Below are positions 23,386 through 31,703 of a stretch of DNA of 64,000 nucleotides, piece by piece (the first letter of the stretch is position 1; each line of letters opens with the position of its first letter). Both the position numbers and the translations under genes were made by a program. The DNA comes from Streptomyces sp. F001. Its GTDB lineage: Bacteria > Actinomycetota > Actinomycetes > Streptomycetales > Streptomycetaceae. Under the pieces are notes generated by a model. It saw only the letters and a list, made by a program, of their open reading frames with translations. It did no database searches and had not been told where the DNA came from. The stretch lies in the NCBI RefSeq assembly GCF_004187715.1, contig NZ_QZWF01000001.1, forward strand, positions 558,001 to 622,000, given 5' to 3'.

Positions 23386-24960
23386 ATGTCACACCGTCCC
23401 TTCCCCGGCCGCCGCAGCGTCCTGCGCGGCTCCCTCGCCGCGTCTGCGGCCCTGACCCTGCCCGTCGGCCTCGGCGCGGCGCCGGCCCTCGCCCGGTCGG
23501 GGCGCCCCTCGGCGGGCTGGGGCGTACAGACGGGCGACGTGACCGCGCACTCCGGGCTGGTGTGGGTACGGTCCGACCGGCCGGCCCGGATGATCGTCGA
23601 GACGTCCGCGACCGAGTCGTTCCGCAACCCGCGCAGATGGCACGGCCCGCTGCTCGGCGCCGGCACGGACTTCACCGGCACGACCCGGCTGCGCGGACTG
23701 CCGTCCGGCGAGCAGATCCACTACCGCGTGCTGCTCGCAGACCCGGACGACCCGCGTCGCACCGGCGAGCCGGTCACCGGCACCTTCCGCACGGCGTCCG
23801 ACCGGCGGCGCGACGGGGTGCGGTTCGTCTGGTCCGGCGATCTGGCCGGACAGGGCTGGGGCATCAGCCCGGAGCTCGGCGGTTACCGGATCTACGACGC
23901 GATGGCCGCCCTCGACCCGGACTTCTTCATCTGCAGCGGTGACAACGTCTACGCCGACGGTCCGATCACCGAGACCGTGGCCCTGCCCGACGGGCGGACC
24001 TGGCGGAACATCACCACCGAGGAGAAGTCCAAGGTCGCCGAGACGCTGGCGGAGTTCCGCGGCAACTTCCGCTACAACCTGCTGGACGAGAACCTGCGCG
24101 CCTTCAACGCCCAGGTGCCGTCCATCATCCAGTGGGACGACCATGAGGTCACCAACAACTGGTACCCGGGTGAGATCCTCACCGACACCCGGTACACCGA
24201 GAAGAACGTCGACGTGCTCGCCGCGCGCGCCCGGCAGGCGTTCTCGGAGTACTTCCCGATCTCGACGCTGCGCCGCCCCGACGGCCGGGTCCACCGGGTC
24301 CAGCACCACGGCCCGCTGCTCGACGTCTTCGTCCTGGACATGCGCACATACCGCAACGCGAACTCCACGGACGACCAGCCCACCGACCAGCAGGGCATCC
24401 TCGGCCGCGAGCAGCTGGAGTGGCTCAAGCGGGAGCTGTCCCGCTCCCGAGCGGTGTGGAAGGTGATCGCCTCCGACATGCCGCTCGGCCTGGTCGTGCC
24501 GGACACCGGGGACGGCAGACCGGACATCGAGGCGGTCGCGCAGGGCGACCCCGGGGCGCCGCTCGGCCGTGAGCTGCAGATCGCCGAGCTGCTGCGGTTC
24601 GTCAAGCACCGGCGGATCACGGGCACGGTGTGGCTGACCGCCGATGTGCACTACACCTCGGCGCAGCACTACCAGCCGTCGCGGGCAGCCTTCACCGACT
24701 TCGAGCCGTTCTGGGAGTTCGTCTCGGGCCCGCTCAACGCGGGCGCCTTCCCCGCCAACGCGCTCGACAACACCTTCGGCCCGGAGCGGGTGTTCGTGAA
24801 GGCGCCGGCCACGGCCAACGTCTCACCGGCCGGGGGCTATCAGTTCTTCGGCGAGGTGGACATCGACGGCCACAGCGGGGAGATGACGGTGCGGCTGCGC
24901 GAACAGGACGGCACCGTGCTGTTCACGCAGGTGCTGCAGCCGGGCCGCGTCGGCCAGTAG
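23386..24960 (+). CDS. Secreted PhoD-family alkaline phosphatase/phosphodiesterase
   Basis: The 524-residue phosphatase is exported by the Tat pathway: the N-terminus has the twin-arginine motif GRRSVLRGS and a hydrophobic stretch ending PALARS. An Fn3-like PhoD_N domain comes next (GWGVQTGDVTAHSGLVWVRS). The metallophosphatase domain contains WSGDLAGQ, SGDNVYADGP, WDDHEVTNNW and TADVHYTSAQHY, which supply metal ligands. PhoD enzymes need Ca2+/Fe3+ and release phosphate from monoesters and diesters, including teichoic acid. ATG 23386 follows GGAGG by five bases. A strong hairpin follows the stop. Phosphate control is plausible (possible PHO box). Confidence 0.93.
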   Translation: MSHRPFPGRRSVLRGSLAASAALTLPVGLGAAPALARSGRPSAGWGVQTGDVTAHSGLVWVRSDRPARMIVETSATESFRNPRRWHGPLLGAGTDFTGTTRLRGLPSGEQIHYRVLLADPDDPRRTGEPVTGTFRTASDRRRDGVRFVWSGDLAGQGWGISPELGGYRIYDAMAALDPDFFICSGDNVYADGPITETVALPDGRTWRNITTEEKSKVAETLAEFRGNFRYNLLDENLRAFNAQVPSIIQWDDHEVTNNWYPGEILTDTRYTEKNVDVLAARARQAFSEYFPISTLRRPDGRVHRVQHHGPLLDVFVLDMRTYRNANSTDDQPTDQQGILGREQLEWLKRELSRSRAVWKVIASDMPLGLVVPDTGDGRPDIEAVAQGDPGAPLGRELQIAELLRFVKHRRITGTVWLTADVHYTSAQHYQPSRAAFTDFEPFWEFVSGPLNAGAFPANALDNTFGPERVFVKAPATANVSPAGGYQFFGEVDIDGHSGEMTVRLREQDGTVLFTQVLQPGRVGQ

Positions 24961-24977
24961 ATTCGGTACGCGCGGCC

Positions 24978-25018
24978 GAGGGGCGCGCACCGGTGTCATC
25001 CCCCGGTGCGCGCCCCTC
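24978..25018 (+). terminator. Strong hairpin terminator after PhoD
   Basis: A perfect 16-bp stem starting GAGGGGCGCGCACCGG, with a nine-base loop, 17 bases after the stop codon. Confidence 0.85.
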
Positions 25019-25175
25019 GGCAGGCAGGGGCCCGTCGGCAGGGCCGGTGTCACCTCGTTGACACCTCTGACGCAACACACTCGTAAAAAGAACTGCAAAA
25101 CGGACAGAACCATACTTTACCGATCAGTCACAAAGCGTTCGTGATCACGCAACACCTTTCCTTCACAGTGGCTGC

Positions 25176-26603
25176 ATGAGTCGAGACATGCCTGATGTGA
25201 CGCGTACGAAAAACGGGCGTCCTGTGCACCACTGGCGACGGGACGTCGTCGAACTCGCCGCCCTCTTCACCGCCGTCGCGGTGGCCGATGCCGTGGCGAA
25301 CCTGATCGGGCACGGACCCGACGGTCCGGCGCTGCTGGTGATCTCGGCGGTCGTCCTGCTCGCCACGGCCGCCTTCCACATCTGGTGGGCACGGCGCCAC
25401 GGTCACGCTCCTCCGAAGAGCGATACCGGCGCCCGGCCGCGCTCCCCGGAGCAGCAGGCCGGGCCGTCCGCGAGCCCTGAGTCCGAGGCCGGGGAGGGCA
25501 CGCTGTGGCGGATGCGGACGACGGTGAAGGACGAACCGGGCTCGCTGGCCGCACTGTGCACGGCCCTCGCCGGGCACCGGGTCGACATTCTGAGCCTGCA
25601 GACGCATCCGCTGGGTGACGGCACGGTCGACGAGTTCCTGCTGCGGGCTCCCGCAGAGCTCGCGGCGTCCGAGATCACCCGGGCGGTCTCGCGGGCGGGC
25701 GGTACGCACACCTGGATCGAGCGGGCCGACGCCCACGACCTGGTGGACGCGCCGACCCGGATCCTCGGCCTCGCCACCCGCACCGCGCTGGACGACGCCG
25801 AACTGCCGCTCGCACTACGACAGTTGCTCGGCCGGTGCACCATCCGTTCGCTGCCCGCCCCGGCAGGGGGCAACCGCGGGACGGACGACATTGCGGTGGA
25901 GGGAGCCCTGGAGGACACCGTGATGCGGCTACGCGCACCGGAAGGCGGAGTGATCACCGTGGAACGGCCGTATCTGCCGTTCACACCGACCGAGTTCGCG
26001 CGGGCACGGGCGCTGGTGGAGCTGGACGCCCGGCTCGGGCCGCGCATCCCGCGCAGCCAGGACGTGCTGACGCTGCCGCAGGGCAGTGCCATCACGGTGC
26101 GCCGGGCCGACACGAGCGACCTGGAGGCCGCGAAGGAGATGCACGAGCGGTGCTCGCAGAGGACGCTCGCGATGCGGTACCACGGTCCGGTCGGTGACGC
26201 GAACCGCTATCTCAACCATCTGCTCAGCCCGCGCTTCGGCCGGACGCTCGCCGTGCAGACCGCGTCGGGCCACATCGTCGGGCTCGGTCATCTGCTGTGG
26301 GACGGGGACGAGACGGAGGTCGCGCTGCTTGTCGAGGACGAGTGGCAGCGGCGCGGCATCGGCGGCGAGCTGCTCGGCCGCCTGGTGACGATGGCGGTGG
26401 AGGCGGGCTGCGAAAGCGTGTACGCCGTGACGCGGTCGTCCAACACCGGCATGGTCGCCGCGATGCGCGGACTGGGCCTGCCGCTCGACTACCAGATCGA
26501 GGAGGGCACGCTGGTGATCACGGCCCGGCTGGACGCGACGCCGGTCAGCTCGCGGCTGCCGTACGACCACGAAGAGGCGGGCCGGCCCAGCGTGCGGGAC
26601 TGA
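25176..26603 (+). CDS. Membrane-anchored ACT-domain/GNAT acetyltransferase fusion
   Basis: The 475-residue protein has three parts. Residues about 25-70 hold two hydrophobic segments (VVELAALFTAVAVADAVANL and ALLVISAVVLLATAAFHIWW). Residues about 110-185 form an ACT-like domain (RMRTTVKDEPGSLAALCTAL, then DILSLQTHPLG). Residues about 305-455 are a GNAT domain (ITVRRADTSDLEAAKEMHER; acetyl-CoA loop DEWQRRGIGGELLGRLV). The arrangement suggests an acetyltransferase at the membrane controlled by amino-acid binding, like actinobacterial lysine acetyltransferases with ACT or cNMP sensors. The start is ATG 25176; 25188 is possible. The AT-rich upstream region has TTGACA at 25056. A terminator follows the gene. 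Confidence 0.85.
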   Translation: MSRDMPDVTRTKNGRPVHHWRRDVVELAALFTAVAVADAVANLIGHGPDGPALLVISAVVLLATAAFHIWWARRHGHAPPKSDTGARPRSPEQQAGPSASPESEAGEGTLWRMRTTVKDEPGSLAALCTALAGHRVDILSLQTHPLGDGTVDEFLLRAPAELAASEITRAVSRAGGTHTWIERADAHDLVDAPTRILGLATRTALDDAELPLALRQLLGRCTIRSLPAPAGGNRGTDDIAVEGALEDTVMRLRAPEGGVITVERPYLPFTPTEFARARALVELDARLGPRIPRSQDVLTLPQGSAITVRRADTSDLEAAKEMHERCSQRTLAMRYHGPVGDANRYLNHLLSPRFGRTLAVQTASGHIVGLGHLLWDGDETEVALLVEDEWQRRGIGGELLGRLVTMAVEAGCESVYAVTRSSNTGMVAAMRGLGLPLDYQIEEGTLVITARLDATPVSSRLPYDHEEAGRPSVRD

Positions 26604-26622
26604 CCCTTCGACGTCCGCAGGG

Positions 26623-26651
26623 AACGGCCCGGTGGTGAACGCCGGGCCGTT
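26623..26651. terminator. Bidirectional hairpin terminator
   Basis: AACGGCCCGG / CCGGGCCGTT is a perfect 10-bp stem with a nine-base loop, placed between the convergent ACT-GNAT and trans-sulfuration genes and followed by TT on the plus strand. Confidence 0.75.
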
Positions 26652-26666
26652 TGCGCGTGCCCCGGA

Positions 26667-27842
26667 TCAGCCGCGCGCTGCCGCGGTTCGCTGCTGCGGC
26701 GGCGACACCCGTTCCCCCAGGGCGCGGTCCAGGTCGGCCCACAGGTCGTCGACGTCCTCCAGGCCCACCGACATCCGCAGCAGCCGGTCGCTGACGCCGG
26801 CGCCCCGACGGTCGTCCGCGTCGACGATGCGATGGCTGATGGACGCCGGGTGCTGGATGAGGGTGTCGACGCTGCCGAGGCTCACGGCGGGAGTGATCAG
26901 CCGGACGCCGCCGATGACCGCGTGCGGGTCGCCGAGCACCTCGAAGGCGATCATCGCGCCGCCGATGCGGGGATAGTGGACGCGGGCGACGCGCGGGTCG
27001 GCGGCAAGGCGGCGGGCGAGCTCGGCGGCGTTCGCCGACGCGGCCCGCACCCGGACCGGAAGGGTCGAAAGGCCGCGCAGCAGCAGATAGCCGGCCAGCG
27101 GATGCAGCACCCCGCCGGTGGCGAACCGCACCTGCCGCAGCCGCCGGGCGAACTCCTCGTCGCAGGCGACCACACCGGCCATGACGTCCCCGTGCCCGCC
27201 GAGGTACTTGGTGGCACTGTGCAGCACCAGCCGTGCGCCCTGCTCGGCGGGACGCTGCAGCACCGGCGTGGCGAAGGTGTTGTCGGCCAGCAGCGGGACG
27301 GAACCGCAGGCGTGGGCGACAGCCCGCAGGTCGAGTTCGGCGAGGGTGGGGTTCGCCGGGGACTCCACCATGACCAGCCCGGTGTCGGGGCGCAGCGCGT
27401 CCGCGATGCCGGCCGGGTCGGTCCAGGTGACCTCGCTGCCGAGGAGGCCGGCGGTGAGCAGGTGGTCGCTGCAGCCGTACAGCGGGCGTACGGCCACGAC
27501 GTGGCGCAGCCCCATGGACCCCCGTACGAGAAGGACCGCGCTCAGCGCGGCCATGCCGCTGGCGAACGCCACGGCCGACTCGGTGCCTTCGAGGCGGGCC
27601 AGGGCGGTCTCGAAGCGGGCGACGGTGGGGTTGCCGAGCCGGGCGTAGACAGGCGCGCCGTCCGGTTCCGCCCCGGTGGCGGCGAAGGCGTCGATGCGGG
27701 CGGCCTCGCCGCGGCTGTCGTACGAGGGATAGGTGGTGGACAGGTCGATCGGCGGGGCGTGCAGTCCCTGACGGGCGAGGTCGTCGCGGCCGGCGTGCAC
27801 GGCCTCGGTGGCCAGTGCTCTCGATGCGATGGGCGTGTCCAT
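26667..27842 (-). CDS. PLP-dependent trans-sulfuration enzyme (cystathionine gamma-synthase/lyase, methionine gamma-lyase family)
   Basis: The 391-residue protein belongs to the Cys/Met-metabolism PLP family. Typical N-terminal residues are LATEAVHAGRDD and PPIDLSTTYPSY, the phosphate-binding tyrosine region is PVYARLGNPTVARFE, and the PLP lysine lies in LHSATKYLGGHGDVMAG. Near the C-terminus SLGSVDTLIQHPASISH gives the substrate carboxylate site. Which reaction it performs (cystathionine beta/gamma lyase, gamma-synthase or methionine gamma-lyase) cannot be settled. ATG 27842 gives the standard N-terminus; ATG 27872 is an alternative. It is divergent from an Lrp-family regulator that probably controls it. 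Confidence 0.88.
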   Translation of the reverse strand: MDTPIASRALATEAVHAGRDDLARQGLHAPPIDLSTTYPSYDSRGEAARIDAFAATGAEPDGAPVYARLGNPTVARFETALARLEGTESAVAFASGMAALSAVLLVRGSMGLRHVVAVRPLYGCSDHLLTAGLLGSEVTWTDPAGIADALRPDTGLVMVESPANPTLAELDLRAVAHACGSVPLLADNTFATPVLQRPAEQGARLVLHSATKYLGGHGDVMAGVVACDEEFARRLRQVRFATGGVLHPLAGYLLLRGLSTLPVRVRAASANAAELARRLAADPRVARVHYPRIGGAMIAFEVLGDPHAVIGGVRLITPAVSLGSVDTLIQHPASISHRIVDADDRRGAGVSDRLLRMSVGLEDVDDLWADLDRALGERVSPPQQRTAAARG

Positions 27843-27890
27843 GGAGGGAAGGGTGAACACTGACCGGGTCATTGGCCGCAGAGGCCGTGA

Positions 27891-27920
27891 TACGTTCGAC
27901 AGATGTCCGAATCTGTCGAA
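27891..27920. promoter_or_regulatory. Lrp-gene -10 box and palindromic operator across the start codon
   Basis: The perfect inverted repeat TTCGACAGA (27895-27903) / TCTGTCGAA (27912-27920), spaced by eight bases, includes the first base of the Lrp-gene ATG and its first codons. A -10-like TACGTT (27891-27896) overlaps the left arm. This is a likely auto-operator that could also repress the divergent trans-sulfuration gene. Confidence 0.6.
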
Positions 27921-28394
27921 CTGGATCCGGTGGATCTCGATCTGCTGCGGCTGTTGCAGAACGACGCCCGGACGACCTACCGCGATCTCGCCGCCCAGGT
28001 CGGGGTCGCCCCGTCGACCTGCCTGGACCGGGTGACCAGGCTGCGCCGCGCGGGCGTGATCCTCGGCCATCAGCTGCGGCTGGATCCGGCCAAGCTGGGG
28101 CGTGGGCTGCAGGCACTGCTGTCGGTGCAGGTCAGGCCGCATCGGCGGGAGTTGGTGGGACCGTTCGTGGAGCGGATCCGGGCGCTGCCGGAGTCGCTGA
28201 CCGTCTTCCACCTCACCGGTCCCGACGACTATCTCGTCCATGTCGCGGTCGCGGACATGGCGGATCTGCAGCGGCTGGTCCTGGACGAGTTCACGTCCCG
28301 GCGTGAAGTCGCCCGCGTGGAGACCCGGCTGATTTTCCAACAGTGGGACTGCGGCCCGCTGTTGCCGCCTTCGCCGTCGGCTCAATCCGGGTGA
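27903..28394 (+). CDS. Lrp/AsnC-family transcriptional regulator
   Basis: The 163-residue protein has an N-terminal helix-turn-helix (LLRLLQNDARTTYRDLAAQV, then APSTCLDRVTRLRRAGVI). A C-terminal RAM/AsnC effector domain follows (VFHLTGPDDYLVHVAVADMA) that binds amino acids and builds octamers. The start codon is about seven bases after a -10 box, so it is probably leaderless. Its divergent partner is a sulfur-amino-acid PLP enzyme, so Cys, Met or homocysteine is the likely effector by context. A perfect palindrome covers the start codon and suggests autoregulation. Confidence 0.93.
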   Translation: MSESVELDPVDLDLLRLLQNDARTTYRDLAAQVGVAPSTCLDRVTRLRRAGVILGHQLRLDPAKLGRGLQALLSVQVRPHRRELVGPFVERIRALPESLTVFHLTGPDDYLVHVAVADMADLQRLVLDEFTSRREVARVETRLIFQQWDCGPLLPPSPSAQSG

Positions 28395-28427
28395 CGCGCG
28401 GCGGCACCTCGTATGAGGATGGTCCGC

Positions 28428-30119
28428 ATGTCACAGACCAACAGCCCGCTGCCCCGTGAGGTAGCCGACGCCTACGTCGACGAGCTCATCGCCCTCGATC
28501 CGATCACCGGTACCTATCTCGGCGTGCAGGAGAGTTCGAGCCGCCTGCCCGATACCTCGCCCGCGGGCCAGGAGGCGCTCGCGGAGCTGGCGCGCAGGAC
28601 GCTCGCGCGGCTCGGCGAGGCCGAAGGCCGGCCCGGCGCGGACAGTGGCATCGAGCGCCGGTGCGCACGCCTGCTGCGCGAGCGGCTCACCGCCGAGCTC
28701 GCCGTGCACGAGGCCGACGAGGGGCTGCGCTGGGTCGGCAACCTGGGCACGCCTGTGCATTCGGTGCGCGAGGTGTTCACCGTGACACCGACGCAGACGG
28801 AGGAGGACTGGGCGGCCGTCGCCGAGCGGCTGCGGGCGGTGCCGGCCGCGCTGGCCGGCTACCGCGAGTCCCTCGCGCTCGGTCTGGAACGCAAGCTGTA
28901 CGCGGGTCCGCGGCCGACGGCGACCCTGGTCGAGCAGCTCACCGAGTGGTCGGACACCGACGGCACCGGCCGCGGCTGGTTCGAGGACTTCGCCTCGGCC
29001 GGCCCCGAGTCGCTGCGCACGGAGCTGGACGACGCCGCCCGCGCCGCGACGGCGGCCGTCGTGGAACTGCGGGACTGGACGCGTGACGTGTACGCACCGA
29101 CGGTCGAGGGCGCGCCGAACACCGTGGGCCGGGAGCGCTACGCCCGCTGGTCGCGCTACTTCAACGGCACCGACCTCGACCTGGACGAGGCGTACGCGTA
29201 CGGCTGGGCCGAGTTCCACCGCATCCTCGCGGAGATGAAGCAGGAGGCCGAGAAGATCCTGCCCGGCGCGAAGACGCCGTGGGTGGCGCTCGCGCACCTC
29301 GACGAGCACGGCCGGCACATCGAGGGCGTCGACGAGGTCCGGCAGTGGCTGCAGGACCTGATGGACCAGGCGATCGAGGCGCTGGACGGCACACACTTCG
29401 AACTCGCCGAGCGGGTCCGGAAGGTGGAGTCGTGCATCGCCCCGCCCGGCAGCGCGGCGGCCCCCTACTACACGCCCCCGTCGGAGGACTTCTCCCGTCC
29501 GGGCCGCACCTGGCTGCCGACCATGGGCCAGACCCGGTTCCCGGTGTACGACCTGGTCTCGACCTGGTACCACGAGGGCGTCCCCGGCCATCACCTCCAG
29601 CTGGCCCAGTGGACGCATGTCGCCGGGAACCTGTCCCGCTACCAGGCCACAGTCGGCGGGGTCAGCGCCAACGCCGAGGGCTGGGCGCTGTACGCGGAGC
29701 GTCTGATGGACGAGCTGGGCTTCCTCACCGACGCGGAGCAGCGGCTCGGCTACCTCGACGCGCAGATGATGCGGGCCACGCGGGTCATCGTGGACATCGG
29801 TATGCACCTGGAGCTGGAGATTCCGGCGGACTCGCCCTTCCACCCCGGTGAGCGCTGGACCCCCGAGCTGGCCCAGGAGTTCTTCGGCGCGCACAGCAGC
29901 CGGCCTGCGGACTTCGTGGAGAGCGAGCTGACCCGCTATCTCACGATTCCGGGCCAGGCGATCGGCTACAAGCTCGGTGAACGCGCCTGGCTGCTGGGCC
30001 GCGAGAACGCCCGCAAGCGGCACGGTGACACCTTCGACCTCAAGGCCTGGCACATGGCGGCCCTCTCCCAGGGCTCCCTGGGCCTGGACGACCTGGTGGA
30101 CGAGCTGTCCGCCCTCTGA
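28428..30119 (+). CDS. DUF885-family zinc metallopeptidase-like protein
   Basis: The 563-residue cytoplasmic protein belongs to DUF885, a family with a peptidase-like zinc site. The hallmark TWYHEGVPGHHLQLAQW (HExxxGHH) lies near residue 390, followed by the partner acidic region ANAEGWALYAERLMDELG. It probably hydrolyses peptides or acyl-dipeptides; the substrate is unknown. ATG 28428 follows GAGGA by seven bases; ATG 28413 is an alternative. The stop codon abuts the stop of the convergent SDR gene with no spacer. Confidence 0.88.
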   Translation: MSQTNSPLPREVADAYVDELIALDPITGTYLGVQESSSRLPDTSPAGQEALAELARRTLARLGEAEGRPGADSGIERRCARLLRERLTAELAVHEADEGLRWVGNLGTPVHSVREVFTVTPTQTEEDWAAVAERLRAVPAALAGYRESLALGLERKLYAGPRPTATLVEQLTEWSDTDGTGRGWFEDFASAGPESLRTELDDAARAATAAVVELRDWTRDVYAPTVEGAPNTVGRERYARWSRYFNGTDLDLDEAYAYGWAEFHRILAEMKQEAEKILPGAKTPWVALAHLDEHGRHIEGVDEVRQWLQDLMDQAIEALDGTHFELAERVRKVESCIAPPGSAAAPYYTPPSEDFSRPGRTWLPTMGQTRFPVYDLVSTWYHEGVPGHHLQLAQWTHVAGNLSRYQATVGGVSANAEGWALYAERLMDELGFLTDAEQRLGYLDAQMMRATRVIVDIGMHLELEIPADSPFHPGERWTPELAQEFFGAHSSRPADFVESELTRYLTIPGQAIGYKLGERAWLLGRENARKRHGDTFDLKAWHMAALSQGSLGLDDLVDELSAL

Positions 30120-30965
30120 TCAGCGCCGGAATCCGCCCTCGGAGTCGATGACCTGACCGGTGATCCACGCCGCCTCGTCCGTCGCCAGCCAGGCGATGAG
30201 GCGGGCCGGGTCGTCGGGCATGCCCCACCGTCCGGCGGGGAACCGCTCGGCCACGGCCGCGTAGGCCTCGCCGGTCAGGTAGTCCGTGTCCACGGGGCCG
30301 GGGTTGACGGTGTTCACTGTGACCGCATGCTCGGCGAGCGTCGTCGACAGGGAGCGGGTGATCGAGGCGAGGGCACCCTTCTGGAGGGCGTAGGCGATCT
30401 CACCGGGCATCCCGCCCGCGATGTCCTGTCCCGAGGTCATCATCACCACGCGCCCGCCCGGCGTACGCGGCGGCAGCCCGGCCCGCAGCCGCGCATACTC
30501 CTGCACCAGCAGCAGGACCGAGCGGGTGTCGACCGCCCAGTGGGCGTCGAGCATCGTGGCGTCGATCGTGTCGAGTGTGCCGTCGGAGCCGCTGAGGGCG
30601 TGATTGGCGACGAGGATGTCGAGCCGTCCGCCGAGCGACGCGGCGGCGGTGGCGATCAGCTCGGCGGGTGCGTCCGGGTCGGAGAGGTCGCACGGCCCGG
30701 CGACGACCCGGGCGTCCGGGGCGCCGAGCGCCCCGCGCACGGAGGCGAGCACGTCCTCCGGCCGGTCGGCACCCCAGGGCATGGCGGCGTCGTGCGGCAC
30801 ATGGTGGTGCAGATAGACGCTCGCCCCGTACGCGGCCAGCCGCCGGGCCACGGCATGCCCGATGCCGCCTCGCCGGCTCGCCCCGGTGACAAGCGCGGTC
30901 CGGCCGCGCAGGGGCAGGGGGTCGCGGCGCAGCTCTTCGGGGGCGGGGTGCGGAAGTTTCGGCAT
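30120..30965 (-). CDS. Short-chain dehydrogenase/reductase
   Basis: The 281-residue SDR has the dinucleotide motif TALVTGASRRGGIGHAVARR, the NHALSG region (variant of NNAG), a serine in VVMMTSGQDIAGG and the catalytic Tyr/Lys pair in YALQKGALASI. The C-terminus WITGQVIDSEGGFRR is typical of 3-oxoacyl-ACP-reductase-like members. The ASRRGGIG spacing is longer than classic TGxxxGIG. The substrate is unknown. ATG 30965 (MPKLPHPAPEELRRD) is the likely start. The gene is convergent with DUF885. Confidence 0.87.
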   Translation of the reverse strand: MPKLPHPAPEELRRDPLPLRGRTALVTGASRRGGIGHAVARRLAAYGASVYLHHHVPHDAAMPWGADRPEDVLASVRGALGAPDARVVAGPCDLSDPDAPAELIATAAASLGGRLDILVANHALSGSDGTLDTIDATMLDAHWAVDTRSVLLLVQEYARLRAGLPPRTPGGRVVMMTSGQDIAGGMPGEIAYALQKGALASITRSLSTTLAEHAVTVNTVNPGPVDTDYLTGEAYAAVAERFPAGRWGMPDDPARLIAWLATDEAAWITGQVIDSEGGFRR

Positions 30966-31063
30966 GCCGAACATGTTCGGGAAGCTGCGGACGGGGCGCA
31001 CATGAATTTCCGCACCGGGCGCGTGGCGTCAGCCGCCGCAGTCCTCCCCGCGCACAGGAACCG

Positions 31064-31582
31064 TCAGCACCCGCAGTCCTCCGCGTCGACCGGCGCCGAT
31101 GGGGGTGCCCCCGCGCGAGCTTTGTTCGAGCGTGGGGGAGGGTCGGCGGGGCGCCGCTCGCGGCCCTGCCAGGTCTCGTACTCGAAGCCCTCGCGTACCC
31201 AGTACTCGAAGCCGCCGAGCATCTCCTTGACCTGGTAGCCGAGTTCGGCGAGGGCGAGGGCGGCACGGGTGGCGCCGTTGCAGCCAGGCCCCCAGCAGTA
31301 CGTCACGACCGGAACCGACCGGTCGAGGAGCTGCTCGGCCTGCTCCGGGACGAGCGCGATCGGCAGGTGGATCGCGCCCGGGACATGGCCCTGGTCCCAG
31401 GACTCGGTGGAGCGGGAGTCGACGACGACGAAGCCCGCGTCGCCGCCGGCCGCGAGCGCGGCGGCCACATCGGAGACATCGGCGTGGAAGGTGAGGCTTG
31501 CGCGGAAGTAGGCGGCAGCCTCGGCCGGGGCGGCGGGGGCGACCCGCAGGACGGGGTTGACGGCGGTCGTGCTGCTGCTCAT
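31064..31582 (-). CDS. Rhodanese-domain protein with element-derived insert near C-terminus
   Basis: The 172-residue single-domain rhodanese transfers sulfane sulfur or acts as a thiol carrier. The domain shows VVDSRSTESWDQGHVPGAIH, the active-site loop VTYCWGPGCNGATRAALALA (catalytic Cys first) and GGFEYWVREGFEYETW. Near the C-terminus, PPPRSNKARAGAPPSAP is the translation of an inserted palindromic element; without it the tail would read about ERRPADPVDAEDCGC. The terminal CGC may bind metal or sulfur. It is divergent from an Lrp regulator, which suggests regulation by a sulfur amino acid. Confidence 0.88.
   Translation of the reverse strand: MSSSTTAVNPVLRVAPAAPAEAAAYFRASLTFHADVSDVAAALAAGGDAGFVVVDSRSTESWDQGHVPGAIHLPIALVPEQAEQLLDRSVPVVTYCWGPGCNGATRAALALAELGYQVKEMLGGFEYWVREGFEYETWQGRERRPADPPPRSNKARAGAPPSAPVDAEDCGC
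31101..31140 (+). repeat. Palindromic element, copy C (in-frame inside rhodanese gene)
   Basis: GGGGGTGCCCCCGCGCGAGC, a short spacer and GAGCGTGGGGGAG form the same core as copies A and B. It is inserted in frame near the 3' end of the rhodanese gene and adds about 16 residues rich in Pro, Ala and Arg. Confidence 0.7.
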
Positions 31583-31703
31583 CTCTGGCCTTCCGTTGCG
31601 GGCTTCGTCGACCGGAAATCTACGCCTGGTGATCCCCTTCCTTAAGGAGCGATCCACGGCATTCCCCTTGATCAGCCGGGGTTTTCCCTGCTATCCATCG
31701 GGG

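Noticed and set aside
24961..25175. Riboswitch in the long spacer before the ACT-GNAT gene
   Set aside because: The main structure is the PhoD terminator; the remaining AT-rich part has promoter-like boxes but no recognisable riboswitch core.
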